Positions 34,906 through 47,482 of a stretch of DNA of 64,000 bases are shown piece after piece (position 1 is the stretch's first letter; each line of letters begins with the position of its first letter). The translations under genes and the position numbers were made by a program. Source of the stretch: Pseudeuparius sepicola (taxonomy: Eukaryota > Arthropoda > Insecta > Coleoptera > Anthribidae); NCBI GenBank assembly GCA_963920635.1, contig OY987300.1:60860915-60924914 (forward strand). Reading direction: 5' to 3'. The notes beneath the pieces were generated by a model, which made no database searches, was not told the DNA's origin, and was given only the letters and a program-made list of their open reading frames with translations.

Positions 34906-37900
34906 GTGATTTGTATCCTCGTGAGTTTACATCTTTATAGCCAATCCATATCCTTCATCCATGGATGCTACTTAGGTAGTGTACTACTTATTACTAATGT
35001 ACCTATTTATAATAATAGTCTAAGTACTGAGGTTTTGGTAGTGTCTCTTCATATTACCACACACCCAAACCACATAAAAGTTTAATGGTTATTGTTCCAA
35101 CTAATTTCCACAACAAAGTATTTATCTAGTTACAAAACATTCAAGTAGTAATTTCTAAATTATTCTATGTAAATATTCACATTTACCTTAATACCTAGTT
35201 ACAAGTAATATGCAAAATAATATTGTCTACGAACAAGGCTTGAAAATATAACCTCCATTTCATGAAAATGCCAAGTGACCAGAATGAAAAAGTTAATAAA
35301 TACCACAATTACATATTCATGCTTCGGTCACGCCCGTGGACAAATTTGCATCGACGTGAACTTCAAAATCGCCGGTCATAAAAACTAGATTTGCTCCGGT
35401 TCATGGCGAACCTCTTTTGTAATTACGGAGGAGAGAGAACAGCGGGGGGGTCACGCAGTTTACCATCTCAAAGGCGGTCGTGGGTCAGAACACACAGGAT
35501 ACAGCAATTACGTCTAACCAAGTCCCCTGTGTAATCGCCCTTATGTAGTTCCCGTTTCCTATTCTTATTCTTAAGCAGTGCGGTGCGGGCTGCCTCGAAA
35601 GAATGGAACTCCACCTTCCTTCCGCTTTCCATTCGAACCTACTGTTTAGGGCGGGTGTTTACTTAGTAGAATAAAATAAAATGTATGTGTATTGCCTCAG
35701 TTGTAGCTGTAAATTACATTCGTTTTGGACTTTTTCACGATAATAAAGCACGGTTCAGTGACTTCGTGATTAGATAGGCTGAACTCATCAGGTTGATGTA
35801 GGTATATTCTGCGAATTATCCCTTCTACTTGTAAGTGATTTTCGCGTGATGTTGTATCTCATGGAAATAATTTAATTAAATGATACCTTCAAAGAATTAC
35901 CTCAAATCTTCAGTACTCGGTTACCTATTGCTTATCCTATTTTGCGCAAATATAAATATCAAGTAATGAAGGTATTCTTTCCGACAATCTCCATTCAATA
36001 TCCGAACTCGATTTTGATTTTCGTCAAGCTTGACGGAAAATTTTGGAGATGCAATTGAATCAATGAATGCTAGACACTAGTTACAAACAACTGTTTCAAT
36101 GCTTTCTGTAAAAAACTTCCATGTTCTCGATCTAAAACCTGTTCTTTCTTTCACACCACGGAGGTGATCACTGGATTTTGATCACAAAATCGATTTTTAT
36201 GTTACTGGAAATGCAAATGCAATTTCGCAAATAATTGTTTCCATACATATCTCTCATAAATAACAAAAACTTCTATTTCAAAACACTTTTTCAGATTTAC
36301 TGTATAACTTTGCAACCCTCATAAAAAAACAGGAGCTATATTATTATATATTTAAATATTTATAATATTTAATGTTTAAGTGCTACTATTAATAATAGAT
36401 AAACTGTACTTCCTCAAATGAATGACCTATACATAATTTATGCTTTCCTTTCTGCCTACTATTATTAATTGTATACTAAATGTCATCAGAAATACTAAGA
36501 ATACATAAGAATATTTATTCATAAAATGATTGTAAAAAATAACTAAGAAGTAGAACGTGCATTTTCATTGCAATTTGTAGATACATTTAATTATCAAATA
36601 CTTAATATTTTTAAAATAAACATTCTGTTTTTACTTTTAAATTATATTCTTCTTTTTTGTTTTAAGTTTGTTTTTAAGTTTGAAAACATATAAGAAATAC
36701 GTAGTTTTCTGCATCATCTAAATTACTAATTTCATATTAGGATTTATAGTTTTGTTTACTTTCTGAATAATGTAAACTTCATAACTGTTGCTTGCAGCGC
36801 AAAGCTAAAGGCAAAAAGGTTGATGACTGCCATAATAGGAAATCCTCTAGACGTGTGACTGATCAAGCGGTTTAAAAAAAGACATGATCAATTCTTGGTT
36901 GAGTGGACGCTTTAATTAATTCTTACTTGAAACGTGTACCCATCAATTAAAATTAAAAAAAAAGAAGATTAATCCAGGTGCCTTGTTCGGGTCACGTTTA
37001 TCCAAGTATTAGGTGACACCGCCAAGGGTGAACTTATACTTTCGTTTACAAATGAATTGTTAGTTGGTAGTTTCAGTAGTTTCCTATTTAAAACATATTT
37101 AATGATCAACAAAGCAATAATGATAAAAAAAGTGGTACCTAGATGTTCTTTTCGGGATTTCTAATAAAGTCGCTGTTTAGTAAATTGTGTTTTTGTTTCT
37201 TCCTGTGTATACCTATACCTACTCGTTGCGTGATGCAAACTAAGGCACAAACACGATTAAACAAAAGTTAACAATCAAGAAAATAATTATGATAAAAAAG
37301 CCGCCTGTATCCTAATCTAGCAATTAAAGTCGTAATACCACCTTAATCCTAACTTTGAAATCACTTTCCCAGATGCTTGTACAGCCACGTTGTTGGTAAT
37401 AAGACAATGGGTATAGACCGGATATGTATAATTTCCTATTTTTGGAATAAGGAGATTTAAACTCTTGGGAAAAGAACACCGTATGATTCATTGTTGAGGT
37501 GCAAGTAACCTTTTAGCCTTGAATTCGGCTTTTGTTGCTAACTTCTCGTATCGTGGTCTTTTTGTAGTAACTATATTTCCAAAAATCAGCCGAACACGTT
37601 ATACGTTATACTATAATAATTTCCAACCTCATAAACTCATATCTAAGTCACAATAATTATTGTACTTGAAACTAGGGGTCACTCTAAATTGTACGTACAC
37701 AAAAATTAAAGTATAGTCAAAACTTTTAAATGAACTTTTAAAAAATCGCAAAACCTTGCAGTTTTGTCCTGGAACTTTCAATTCTTAATATTGGAAAATA
37801 TCGAAGTGTATTTTTATAGTTTTTAATTTAATTGTTCGTTAATTCGATCTCCAAGGAACTAAAATAAACTTGAAACAATGTTTTATTCACCTTTGCATGT

Positions 37901-38110
37901 TGCACTGATTATTAGTTTTTTGTAGTTTCTGCCACAAATACCTTATAAAATAAACAATACTTGTACTTACTTGGTTATTTCAAAATGAATACCCCTTTAT
38001 ACCTACCTGGAATAGTCACGATGTAGTATAATAAAATTAAAAATCTTTTGCCATTTGTGTAAAAATTCATATAGGAGTAGCCTTTGTAGACGCAATAATA
38101 TAGGTACTTA
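34906..38110. other. Intronic, GC-richer block 35330-35660
   Basis: The GC-richer block includes an octamer-like ATTTGCAT near 35344. No exon was recognised. The remainder is AT-rich without identified elements. Confidence 0.35.
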
Positions 38111-39570
38111 ATAATAATTTTCTCTCTCACAATACTCCAAACTAGGAGTACCCCAGAAACAGACACATGCTTGTGCGGTAGGGGGGGTGGTAATTACTAT
38201 TATTTAGGTTTCATTACAGCATTAAAAATTGAAAAAATACAGTTTTGAAAATTTTACGTCTACGACACATAATGTAAAGTGCTTCTTTTAGATCCACCCA
38301 GTATAAATTTACAGTACCATGTCCTAGACCCTATCTAGTTTGTTTCGGCCTGAAGATTTAATGGTTTATTTCATCTTGTTTCCATAATTACACCGAGGAA
38401 TGCGGATAAACACTACTACAAGAAAAACTTGACCACACCTGAAGCACTAAGAGGCATAATCACACACGACCCATTAAAGATAATCTACGGACAATCAACG
38501 AAGATTTTAAAGGATGCATGCGTGTAAAAAGAAAATAACGCGGCTTATGTTTTGCCCTGGACCCTTTGTTATCTTGGAAAGCGTTGTAGTTGTGTACACG
38601 TGATATTGGAATTATAATTGATTACCATGATAATTAAAACATAACCGTTAATGATATTTCCCTCAACATGAGCCTGGATGTCAGTCAATTGTTGTTAGTC
38701 TGGTTGGGGCTTTGTGATATTCGATTACGGTGACCATGAAATTCGAGACGGACATTTAGCGTGAAAGTGTTACGCAAAATGTTGTATTTTTATTTTTTTA
38801 GCAGAAAAGGACACTTAGATTCAGCGTGACTAAAAGTAGAGCACTAAACTGCAAATGCTAGGTACATGGTACATTACCATCTAAATTGCCTTTACTTAAG
38901 TGCACTTAGTGAGAACTTTACGATCAAATGAAATACAATGTTTGGCATAATATTATCTGAAAGCCAGTTATTAGGTACTTACCTACATTTCTTTTCAAAA
39001 AATGTTGCTTATCTTAGTCTTTTATACAAAATAAAATGATATATTATTTTTGGATTTCCAACATCAATGATTTAAATTATGCGTTGTTAACTAAGTAATT
39101 TAAAGCCTTTAAAGGCATTCCATCGTCACCGCATTAAGTAAAGTTTATGATGTATATGTGAGTATATAACCGTAGAGAGAATCGCTAAATAGTTTCATGA
39201 CCCTAGATTTATATTGTAAACAGAGACTTCGAATATTCTCATGGCTAATATTAAAACCCACTCAAAGCATAATATGTTATTATTATGTTCATCAACAATT
39301 TGTATAGAGACTCAGTTTATGCAGTATCTAATGAAAATAATTAAATATATTTTTTCTTTTACCGCAATTCCATAACTTCTAATAACATACCTAATGTGTA
39401 TTTAGATTAGACTACCCCTATAACTTTTTTTTGTGATAAAAAAATCTGCTTCAAGGTAATCAAAATTATATAAAACTTTGTACCATTATCTCCCGCACAG
39501 GCATGTGATTGCTTCTGGGGTACTCCTAGTTTGGAGTATTGTGAGGGTGAGAATTATTATTATTATTATT
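38111..39570. repeat. Inverted repeat pair 38111-38200 and 39489-39570
   Basis: AATACTCCAAACTAGGAGTA followed by CCCCAGAAACA on the left recurs as TACTCCTAGTTTGGAGTATT and CTTCTGGGG on the right, both next to AAT/ATT microsatellite. The pair may be the ends of a 1.46-kb element or two independent insertions. The interior shows no coding trace. Related copies frame 26868-27335. Confidence 0.7.
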
Positions 39571-40140
39571 CCGTTTTTGAAATATTCCGTTTTCAATTTG
39601 TATACTACATTTATTTAACTTGTATTTGTGGATCTCGTGATAAAGATTGATGATCAATCGAATAACAAAAAATATTATTTTGTTTTAACCAAGAAAATAA
39701 CATAACAAAATTCCAAAATGTTTAGGAGCTTTTAAGATTTTCCTGAAATTCTTATTTTATTTTCAGAATATCGAATATCAGTAAAATCAGAAAAAGATCC
39801 TAATCATTTTGGAATGTTATTATGTTATTCTCGTGGTTAAAACAAATATTTTTTGTTATTGCATTGATGGTCTATAGCTTTTTCATTTGAGAAAAAAGTA
39901 TATTGAACATTTTCTTGATTTTCAGACTAGTTTATGGTGTTGGGAAAATCGAAAATAGAAAAATTGTATGTATGCGAAACAATACATAAATGAAGAAACC
40001 CGCACCTAATGTGTAAGTATTATAAAAAGAAAAAAATGTTGATCTAGAACTACCATTTCGTGGAACCGGAAATCATAGGTACATTCTTTCAGCGTTTTAG
40101 TAGACATAGGTGAATAGGCCGCGCGTCACCGTGCGTCCAG
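39571..40140. other. Intronic, no feature recognised
   Basis: AT-rich. An imperfect inverted pair around AACATAACAAAATTCCAAAA and TTTTGGAATGTTATTATGTT (39699-39831) was noted. Confidence 0.45.
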
Positions 40141-40254
40141 CTAGGTTTGCCAGTCGTTGGCGGGGGGAGTACACAGTAGTCCCGCACCGCTTATCAGTCG
40201 AGTTTTGCGAGCAAAAAACACGCCCCGCCCCCCGCCAACGACTGACGAACCTAG
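40141..40254. repeat. GC-rich inverted repeat, 27-bp arms
   Basis: CAGTCGTTGGCGGGGGG at 40151-40167 pairs with CCCCCCGCCAACGACTG at 40228-40244. Outer bases extend pairing to CTAGGTT and AACCTAG with two mismatches. It is embedded in a CpG-rich patch of about 160 bp. Confidence 0.85.
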
Positions 40255-43200
40255 CCGAATACACGGCGGCGCGCCGCCCAGCCATGGCTATGTATACTAA
40301 ATCGGTGAAAGTACGGTATGTTATAAACCAACCTAGCCTTGCCATTCGGATCATTGTTCATCAGCACAACAACGAATCAACAAAATTAAGTAAAATCTTG
40401 CCAGGAAATGTTTAGTTTCTTCGAGTGTAGCTTTAAATATGTTTTTCACGTTACACTCATTGTTAAACCAACCTGCCCTGCCAATCAGTTCATTGTTCAT
40501 CGGCACTGGTAGTGTCTGCTAACCCAGTCAGGGTATTTAACTTTTTTATTTATACGGGATCGTAATTACCAGAGATTTTATCAAAGCCACTTCTTATTAA
40601 CAACTGAATTAATTAATGAGAATAGAGGGATTTTCACACGGCCGCCATAATCTCCTACCATAATTGCTAGAGTTTAAGAAGGGCTATTATAATTTCAGCG
40701 AATAATGAGTTGGAAAAACGGTAATGGGCATTTAATTCATGTAAACTGCAAAAGGTGACTGCTTCAATGTTAGGAATAAATAATATCTTTCGTTACATTA
40801 CGCCCCTGTTTCAAAACCAATTTGGATTTTAATCAGTGTTTTCAATTTCTCACAAAGTTACCTTATCTTTGTAATGTGATATCCCCTTACTTTACTCCTG
40901 TCTAGTTACTGATTCAGCATCGACTAACTTACAGACGAGAAGATGGGTTTAACAATTTGCCTGAACAATTAAATAAAAATGGCTGGAAATGGGAACATCC
41001 GTTTAGACACTAGAAAAAGCTGGAGGATATCCTCCAACCAAACGATTTAATATCTATTCTTCTGACATTACATCCGAACATTTATAAAATTCGAGACTAT
41101 AGTGCAAAGTCGCGTGCTAAAAGCATTTGACACTACCATCCTTCGGATTAGATCGACTCCATTCATTATGTTATAATTTTCTCTGTAAGCGGAATATTTG
41201 CGGATTATCAAGTCCCGTAGTAATATCCACCGAGTTACCAAGATCGTAAAAAACAATCGGAGTGGGCCGGCCTTCCTGCGGTTGCAGGATATGGACGTTT
41301 TTCGATCAGAACGCGAGATGCGACCAAATCGTTTTCCACTCTCGTTATTATAGCTCGTGCGCTCGGGTTTTTCTATTTCCTTGTGCCGTCATTGCTTTTT
41401 AATTGCTCGACGGCCGTGTCTCAACGACTCCGTCGAATAAAAGTTAATGGTTTCGGTCTTTCGAGAACGTTAGACCGTCAAATGGTTAATGGGAGTTTAG
41501 GGGAACGCGTTTTGACGCCGACTAGATCTCAGTTGTTCAATAGCTAATTGGTCTTTTGTTTCGCCCACTGCAAGACAACTACACATCTACGACAGATCCG
41601 GTCCATTTTAGAAATATCCAGGAATTTTTTTGGAAATCTCACTCTAATCTCCAATCGAAAATGCCCATTTCTCAATCGTCCTTTAAACTCTCAGCTATAT
41701 CGTTTTTATGACCCCTGAAGTCTTGCCAACGGGTAGTATGTACCTACATCACTGGAAAGCTCTTCAATGACGTTCCAACAATGGACAATACTTGATTAAA
41801 GAATATAGCGGTGCTAGATTTTTTTAAATTTAAATTAGAAGTTAGGTAGATATGGTTTAAATGAAGCATCAAAATCTTTGAATTTTATACGGGTGATTTC
41901 TGCTGATAAGTCTGGTATTTTTACCAGTGGCAGAGCGTGGTAAATGCTATGAAATAGATCGCGACCCGTATATCACTGTGCTCCAAGTGAGTTCATTTAT
42001 ATTTTACCAGGGTACCTCGAGAACAGGCGCCTCGGCAATAAAATAAGAGACAAAACACTTTTTTGACCATATTAGGTAAACCGCACCTGGTATTAGCAGT
42101 AAAAAGAGATGAAGGAGACAGAGACGATAGATATCGTATTATAAATACTTGCATGGGTTACACTTTTCGACGGATGGCCACTTGTGCAACGAAATGCGGT
42201 GGATAGGCGTGCCATAATGTCACAGATCTTAGGATATACTTGTGTAAATAGTTATAATCGATATGGCTTTTTAGAGACCTTTTAACAATATTATATGGTG
42301 CAATAACCTTTATTGTGTTTGACGACAACCTTAAAAAAACCTAAAAGTTAAATACTATGTTGCTTGTAGAATATGTATATTTTTGAAAACTGTGTAACGC
42401 TTATGTCCTATATTCTTTTTGTGACGCCAATTAGAGTTTTTTATGCTGTTTCAAGTGACTTTAGAAATACTATAATAGTTTTGATTGGACAACTATAGGG
42501 TTTGGGGAAGAAGGACTTGCGATCTTCGTGGGGTTTTCAGCCGGCTTCCACCTTTCGAACGCTCGCCAAGCAGTTCACTTTTCATACACGCGCACATACA
42601 TTGAGGTATTGTTCTGTGTTTTTGGGTCGGGTGTTCCGATAATATTATGAGATTGAGAATTGAGAACAGTGCCCGACACGTTTGTTCGGATTCTTTTTTT
42701 TATTCTTCTTCTTGCCCCAGGCCTTCCTATTCCAGCTGTCCTTCAGAGATTCTTCGATATCTTCAGTGCGCAGGTATTGCGGTATCATTTCTTCTCGCTG
42801 ATTGGACACACATGGTAGGAAATAAGGACGGGTAGGTATGGATAAGTACTGATAAAGGGACTTTGTCCAGTTTGCTAGGATTTAGGCAACTGCTTATACC
42901 GACGTGAGAATTTTATTAAATACCGCGAGACGCGACAAGTCTCATGGAAACACATCTCGGATATCTTTACCTACCCATAGAGGATTTATTATCAGGTTTT
43001 GTATTTTTTCGATTTAATCACAGACTTGTCAGGTCCTTAAACATTTTACAAATATTAAGATTATAACGTCTTCAAGATAAATGCTGTAATTATAATATAT
43101 GTAAAAATCATACAGTCATTTAACTCAGATTTTTCTGGTTGTGCATACAAGCTGAAAGATCATAAAGCAATTATTATAATTGGAAAGGAACGTCAAGCAT

Positions 43201-43603
43201 GTTAATGGCGGGGAGAATTGAATAGGATGCTGCAATATCTTTTATTGTCAACATTATTGAGTTTATATTGATAGTGTGCAATCGATTAGAAATGTGACTG
43301 ACGGGCTTCTACAAGAAATAGTGCGGTTGGACATGTGCACCATTGGTTGAAAACGTTGTATTCATATAACCTGCGAATGCATATGCAGTGTGACAAATAA
43401 AGTCTTCATCATAGCGGAAAAATGTTGTTGACTTTGACAGCAGTTTTTGCTTGTGCAAGAGTACGAAGCCAACGGTAAAGACAGACCATGACGCTAAGCA
43501 GAATCGCGCAGTCACGTGACCAACTTCTTAGTAATAAATAATAAACGGCATCATTGGAGATAACTAGAGAAAACAAATTTCGTAAACACATTTGTTATGT
43601 TAT
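40255..43603. other. Intronic, GC-richer blocks near 41260-41540 and 42520-42840
   Basis: The two blocks are CpG-richer than their surroundings but contain no recognised coding sequence. A perfect GTCACGTGAC E-box is at 43511-43520. Confidence 0.35.
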
Positions 43604-43873
43604 GTTATTGGTTTTGTATATCCAGGCTTTCTCTATTGCTTTTTCAAAATATTCAACCTGCGTCAGCCGTTTGGGCTGAGAGTTAAACAGCACTGCACTC
43701 AAATATATTGGCACATTCTCAAAAGTTCTTGGAATAGCGTTATTGGTTTTGTATATCCAGGCTTTCTCTATTGCTTTTTCAAAATTTTAAAACCTTCGTC
43801 AGCCGTTTGGGCTGTGAGTTAAACAGCACTGCACTGAAATATTAAGGCACATTCTCAAAAGTTGTTGGAGTAG
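43604..43873 (+). repeat. Tandem duplication, 135-bp period, two copies
   Basis: GTTATTGGTTTTGTATATCC and GTCAGCCGTTTGGGCTG occur in both units, 43604-43738 and 43739-43873, with scattered substitutions and small indels. The duplication is older than the one at 24124. Confidence 0.93.
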
Positions 43874-44075
43874 CACCTTCCTTTATAGCCTCGGTATTTT
43901 TCTGGCATATTCTTTATATTCTCCTCCCACAACACATGCAGTTGTCCACTTTATTGAAAATGTGTTAGTCACACATTCTTGAGGGTTTTTTTAGAAATGA
44001 AATCCCAGTTGGAATTTGACGAATCCATTTTTGGCGCAAATTTTCATCTCGAGGCAAAGCAAATGTTGTTATGGT

Positions 44076-44596
44076 CAGTGGCGCACCCAGGGGGGGGGGG
44101 TAGGTGCCCCCGCCAGACCTTTCATATTTTAAAAATTCTCGAGGGTTGTATCGTAGATGTACTCGGAGCCGTAGCGACATTGTATCGTTAGGGGGGAAAA
44201 ATTGAGATCCAGCGCCTTCTAAGCGTTGTACCGGCAATCCAATGGCGATAATATTTTTGACGTGGTGACCACGTCCAAATTTTGACAATTTTAAGCAAAT
44301 GGGAATATCTCCCCAAGGAACCAAAAACTATTTTTCATAATTTTAATAATAAAAGGTCATTTAATCTAGTATCGCTCATTTTAACAATTTTTAACTGTCT
44401 AAATGACCTTTCATTATCTACTTAACTTATCTACAACTAAACTATTGACAAAATGACAAACAGTAGCTTTACTTATGAATTTTCCTGCTTTCTTCGTAAA
44501 AATTGCTGCATAGAGCCTTGCACCTCAGCGGCTAAAATAATTCTGTGTGGTTTTTGTTTTGCTCCCCCACCTCCCCCCTATTAGCTACGGCGCTGG
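44076..44596. mobile_element. DNA element with G-rich inverted termini
   Basis: The left end reads CAGTGGCGCACCCAGG followed by a run of G. The right end, on the minus strand, reads CCAGCGCCGTAGCTAATAGG and then G-rich sequence. Together these give an element of about 520 bp with diverged terminal inverted repeats, related to the single end at 1146-1202. The interior is AT-rich and non-coding. Confidence 0.55.
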
Positions 44597-45681
44597 ATTT
44601 ACTGTCCGCTGTGCGACCCTCGGCAATTATTTTTAGCACAGTAGTAGTGGCCGCGCCTCTTAAGTGGAACTTCTTTATTAAAAAATCAAAGATAGAACTT
44701 AAACAACATAATGAAATTTATGAAATTTTTCATTATTCCTATTCGTATAGGTACCTACCTAGTTGCATGATTAATGTTTTTAAAAAATAACTAAGACGTT
44801 TAACAACACTTTACACTTTAAACACTGAAAACTTCTCAAAACACAAGCTAGTTATGTGTAAATATGACATGTAAGCCAACAAATTCTATGACTGACGTCG
44901 AACTAAGATTGTCATGTGATTTTCGTGCGCCATGGCCCATCTTTATTTTAGGCCTCCACAAGAGTAAAAATGACGTACCTATGCAAAAGCAGTCTCGAGA
45001 CTTGGCATTCAACAAAAGAAAACTTCAAAATACTTATTTGTCGACATATCGAAAAAAAATATTAGACAGATTTCAGAAACTCCTAAAAATTATGTAACAA
45101 AAAATGTCATTTCAACGTTCGACCAATCAGAAGCTGTTTAGCTGCGTAGAATCGCGATGTTAGTAGTACCTCTCTTGGTTATTTGGTTACGTTTCACAAA
45201 TATAAGGTATTTATTTCTGGCTTCGTGTTTGCCAGTTTTAGGTTTTGAAGTTTCGTGTGTTTCTAAAATCGAATAGAGTTTCAATTGCAATTATTTTTTC
45301 GATATTTGCGATTTTATAGTTTTCTTTATTATACCTAAATGTTAAAGCAAGTCACGTGACCGCTTTTGCATAGCTACGCCTAGACTTCGGAGCTAATTTT
45401 GGCGAGGCACACCAAATATTTTAAGTACAATTTTATATAAAAACTAATTTAAAAGACCTTTCTCAACTTAGTATCGAGTCCTAAGAATTGTAAGACATTA
45501 GAATTTATCTGTTTTAATTTTTTTTCGTAAAGTTTGAAAGTTGGTGTGCCAGGATTTTTTGCGGATGGTTTCAATAATGCCTCTGACTATGACTATATGT
45601 CTCCTTTAACCTATTATATTAAAAACAATATTATGTCGCTTAATGCATTTTCGCTAGTTCGTTTTCAAATAGGTCATTATA
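44597..45681. other. Intronic, no gene seen
   Basis: Contains a second perfect GTCACGTGAC E-box at 45351-45360. Unsupported short frames only. Confidence 0.4.
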
Positions 45682-46362
45682 CAGTGTGTCCGCCGTCCGG
45701 GGATGAAGTTCCCAAGAGGACAAATGGACCAAAAATTTCATTTTTCGACAAAAAGTCATTCTTGATAAAAGTTTCTGCTTCTCAAAAAAAATTGGTCTAC
45801 GGAGAGAATTTTTAATTTTTTGTATACAGGGTGCCCAAAAAACTTCCTTTATTTTTAAAAATATCAAAAACTTTTACTTAGAAAAGTTGTTTAGAATTAA
45901 AACATGTGTCCGATTGTCACTTCGATTTTTTTCGATTTTTTTTATTGTCAAGTGTGAAACTCCTTTGTTTTTAAAAATATAAATTATTTAGGAAAGTTGT
46001 TTAGAATTGTCCGATTGTAACTTTTCAAGCAAATCGGCCGACTTTGATTCAAATAGGTAAAAAATTTAAAAAAATCATAGTCGGCCGATTTGCTTGAAAA
46101 GTTACAATCGGACACGTCTTTTAATCCTAAACAATTTTTCTAAGTAAAAGTTTTTGATTATTTAAAAATAAAGGTAATTTATTCTTGATGATATTTCATG
46201 TCTTTGTATTTTTTGGGCACCCTGTATAAAAAAAATCAAAAATTCTTTCCGTAGACTATATTTTTTCGAGAAGCAGAAACTTTTATCGAGAATGACTTTT
46301 TGTCGAAAAATGAAATTTTTAGTCCATTTGTCCTCTCGGGGACTTCATCCGCGGACACACTG
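45682..46362. mobile_element. Outer foldback element, TA-flanked, CAGTGTGTCC ends
   Basis: A 681-bp element begins CAGTGTGTCCGCCG after TA and ends GCGGACACACTG before TA. Outer arms 45682-45824 and 46227-46362 pair with mismatches. Its centre is exactly occupied by the second foldback at 45827-46224. The ends match those of the 52316-53492 palindrome. Confidence 0.85.
45827..46224. mobile_element. Inner foldback element, CAGGGTGCCC ends
   Basis: A 398-bp element with TA on both sides starts CAGGGTGCCCAAAAAA and ends TTTTTTGGGCACCCTG. Inner arms share ATCAAAAACTTTTACTTAGA and the GGCCGACTTTGATT/AGTCGGCCG centre. It sits in the loop of the outer element. Confidence 0.85.
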
Positions 46363-47482
46363 TACATACATATTTGAAAATTTTCAGGAAAGGTTATTTT
46401 TGGGGACGCTGATTTATGATTTTTGTATGGACGAACAAACTAAAACCTGTTTCTGCATTTCAAACTTTTCTCAAAAAGGAAAAACTTTTCAATCTTGAAC
46501 TTGGTTGAAATTACTATCTACTATCTACACAAAAATGAAAAATAAAACACCAACAATAAACTTTAGTTAACCTATATGTACCAAATGATCGCTGTCAATA
46601 AAAAATATGTACCTACCTCTAATCAACCGAACTACTGAAAATCAACACCTATATACTTAAGGTGCGCGTCCACACACACCAAAGGGGCAAAGATCTAGTA
46701 AAATTTAATTTAATCAAGAAGCCAGCATCTAGACTATATCGTAATCAAACCCGCAAAGAAGAACTACTTACCGTTGCTTTACTGATAAATACCTAACTAA
46801 CTGATAACAAGCGATCGAACCCTCAAAGAGAAGCCCATATGAAAGTAACAAATGGTGGAATAGGAGGCGAAGGCCTCTGACACGAGCTTGGCGCCTGAGG
46901 CCACCGTAACCTTCCAGCCAGACTCATGGTCGTTCAACTTTTGCCATTACCGCAGCCTCCTTTGCAGCGGACATAAACACGGTTCCCGCCGGAGACGCAA
47001 ACTCAGCTTTTCGCGAGTCGAGGGCCTTGTCTCCTGGTTCCAAAATCAACAGCTGAGCTTGGATTTTTTGCATGCCCATAGCGACTGCTTGTATTTCAGG
47101 GACAGTTGTCTCGAAGGCGATATTTGGTTAATAGTACCCTTATTTATACGTCTCTGTATAAACAAGGATAGTACATACACAACAAAAGTCGAGTTCGTAT
47201 GGTACCATGCAATATAGCAACTGTGTTTTATATTGTAAGATTTTTTCTCCTCTTATCTCAGTTTGTTTCTCTTGAATGAACAAAAGTATTACGAGTAGCT
47301 GGTAGATAATAGTAGTAATCATTGTTGCCAATAAAAAACGAGAATGCCAAGTTCTGTTTTTGCGTTATACTAGAGAAAAGTTCCTTAAAAGCATAGCCGG
47401 TATCGAAAAATCGATTGTTGTATATTTTTATGGTTTTCTATGATTTCTAGCTTAGTCCCGAAACTTCCTATAAGCTCATTCG
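46363..47482. other. Intronic, GC-richer block 46860-47050
   Basis: The block has a 109-codon plus frame (46888-47217) without family resemblance. Possibly regulatory. Confidence 0.35.

Noticed and set aside
45534..46498. Several 68-93-codon frames over the nested foldback
   Set aside because: Frames on opposite strands are mirror images produced by the inverted repeat, not genes.
46945..46981. Possible minus-strand short exon MSAAKEAA followed by GTAATG
   Set aside because: Only eight codons with a weak donor. Not enough to support an alternative first exon.
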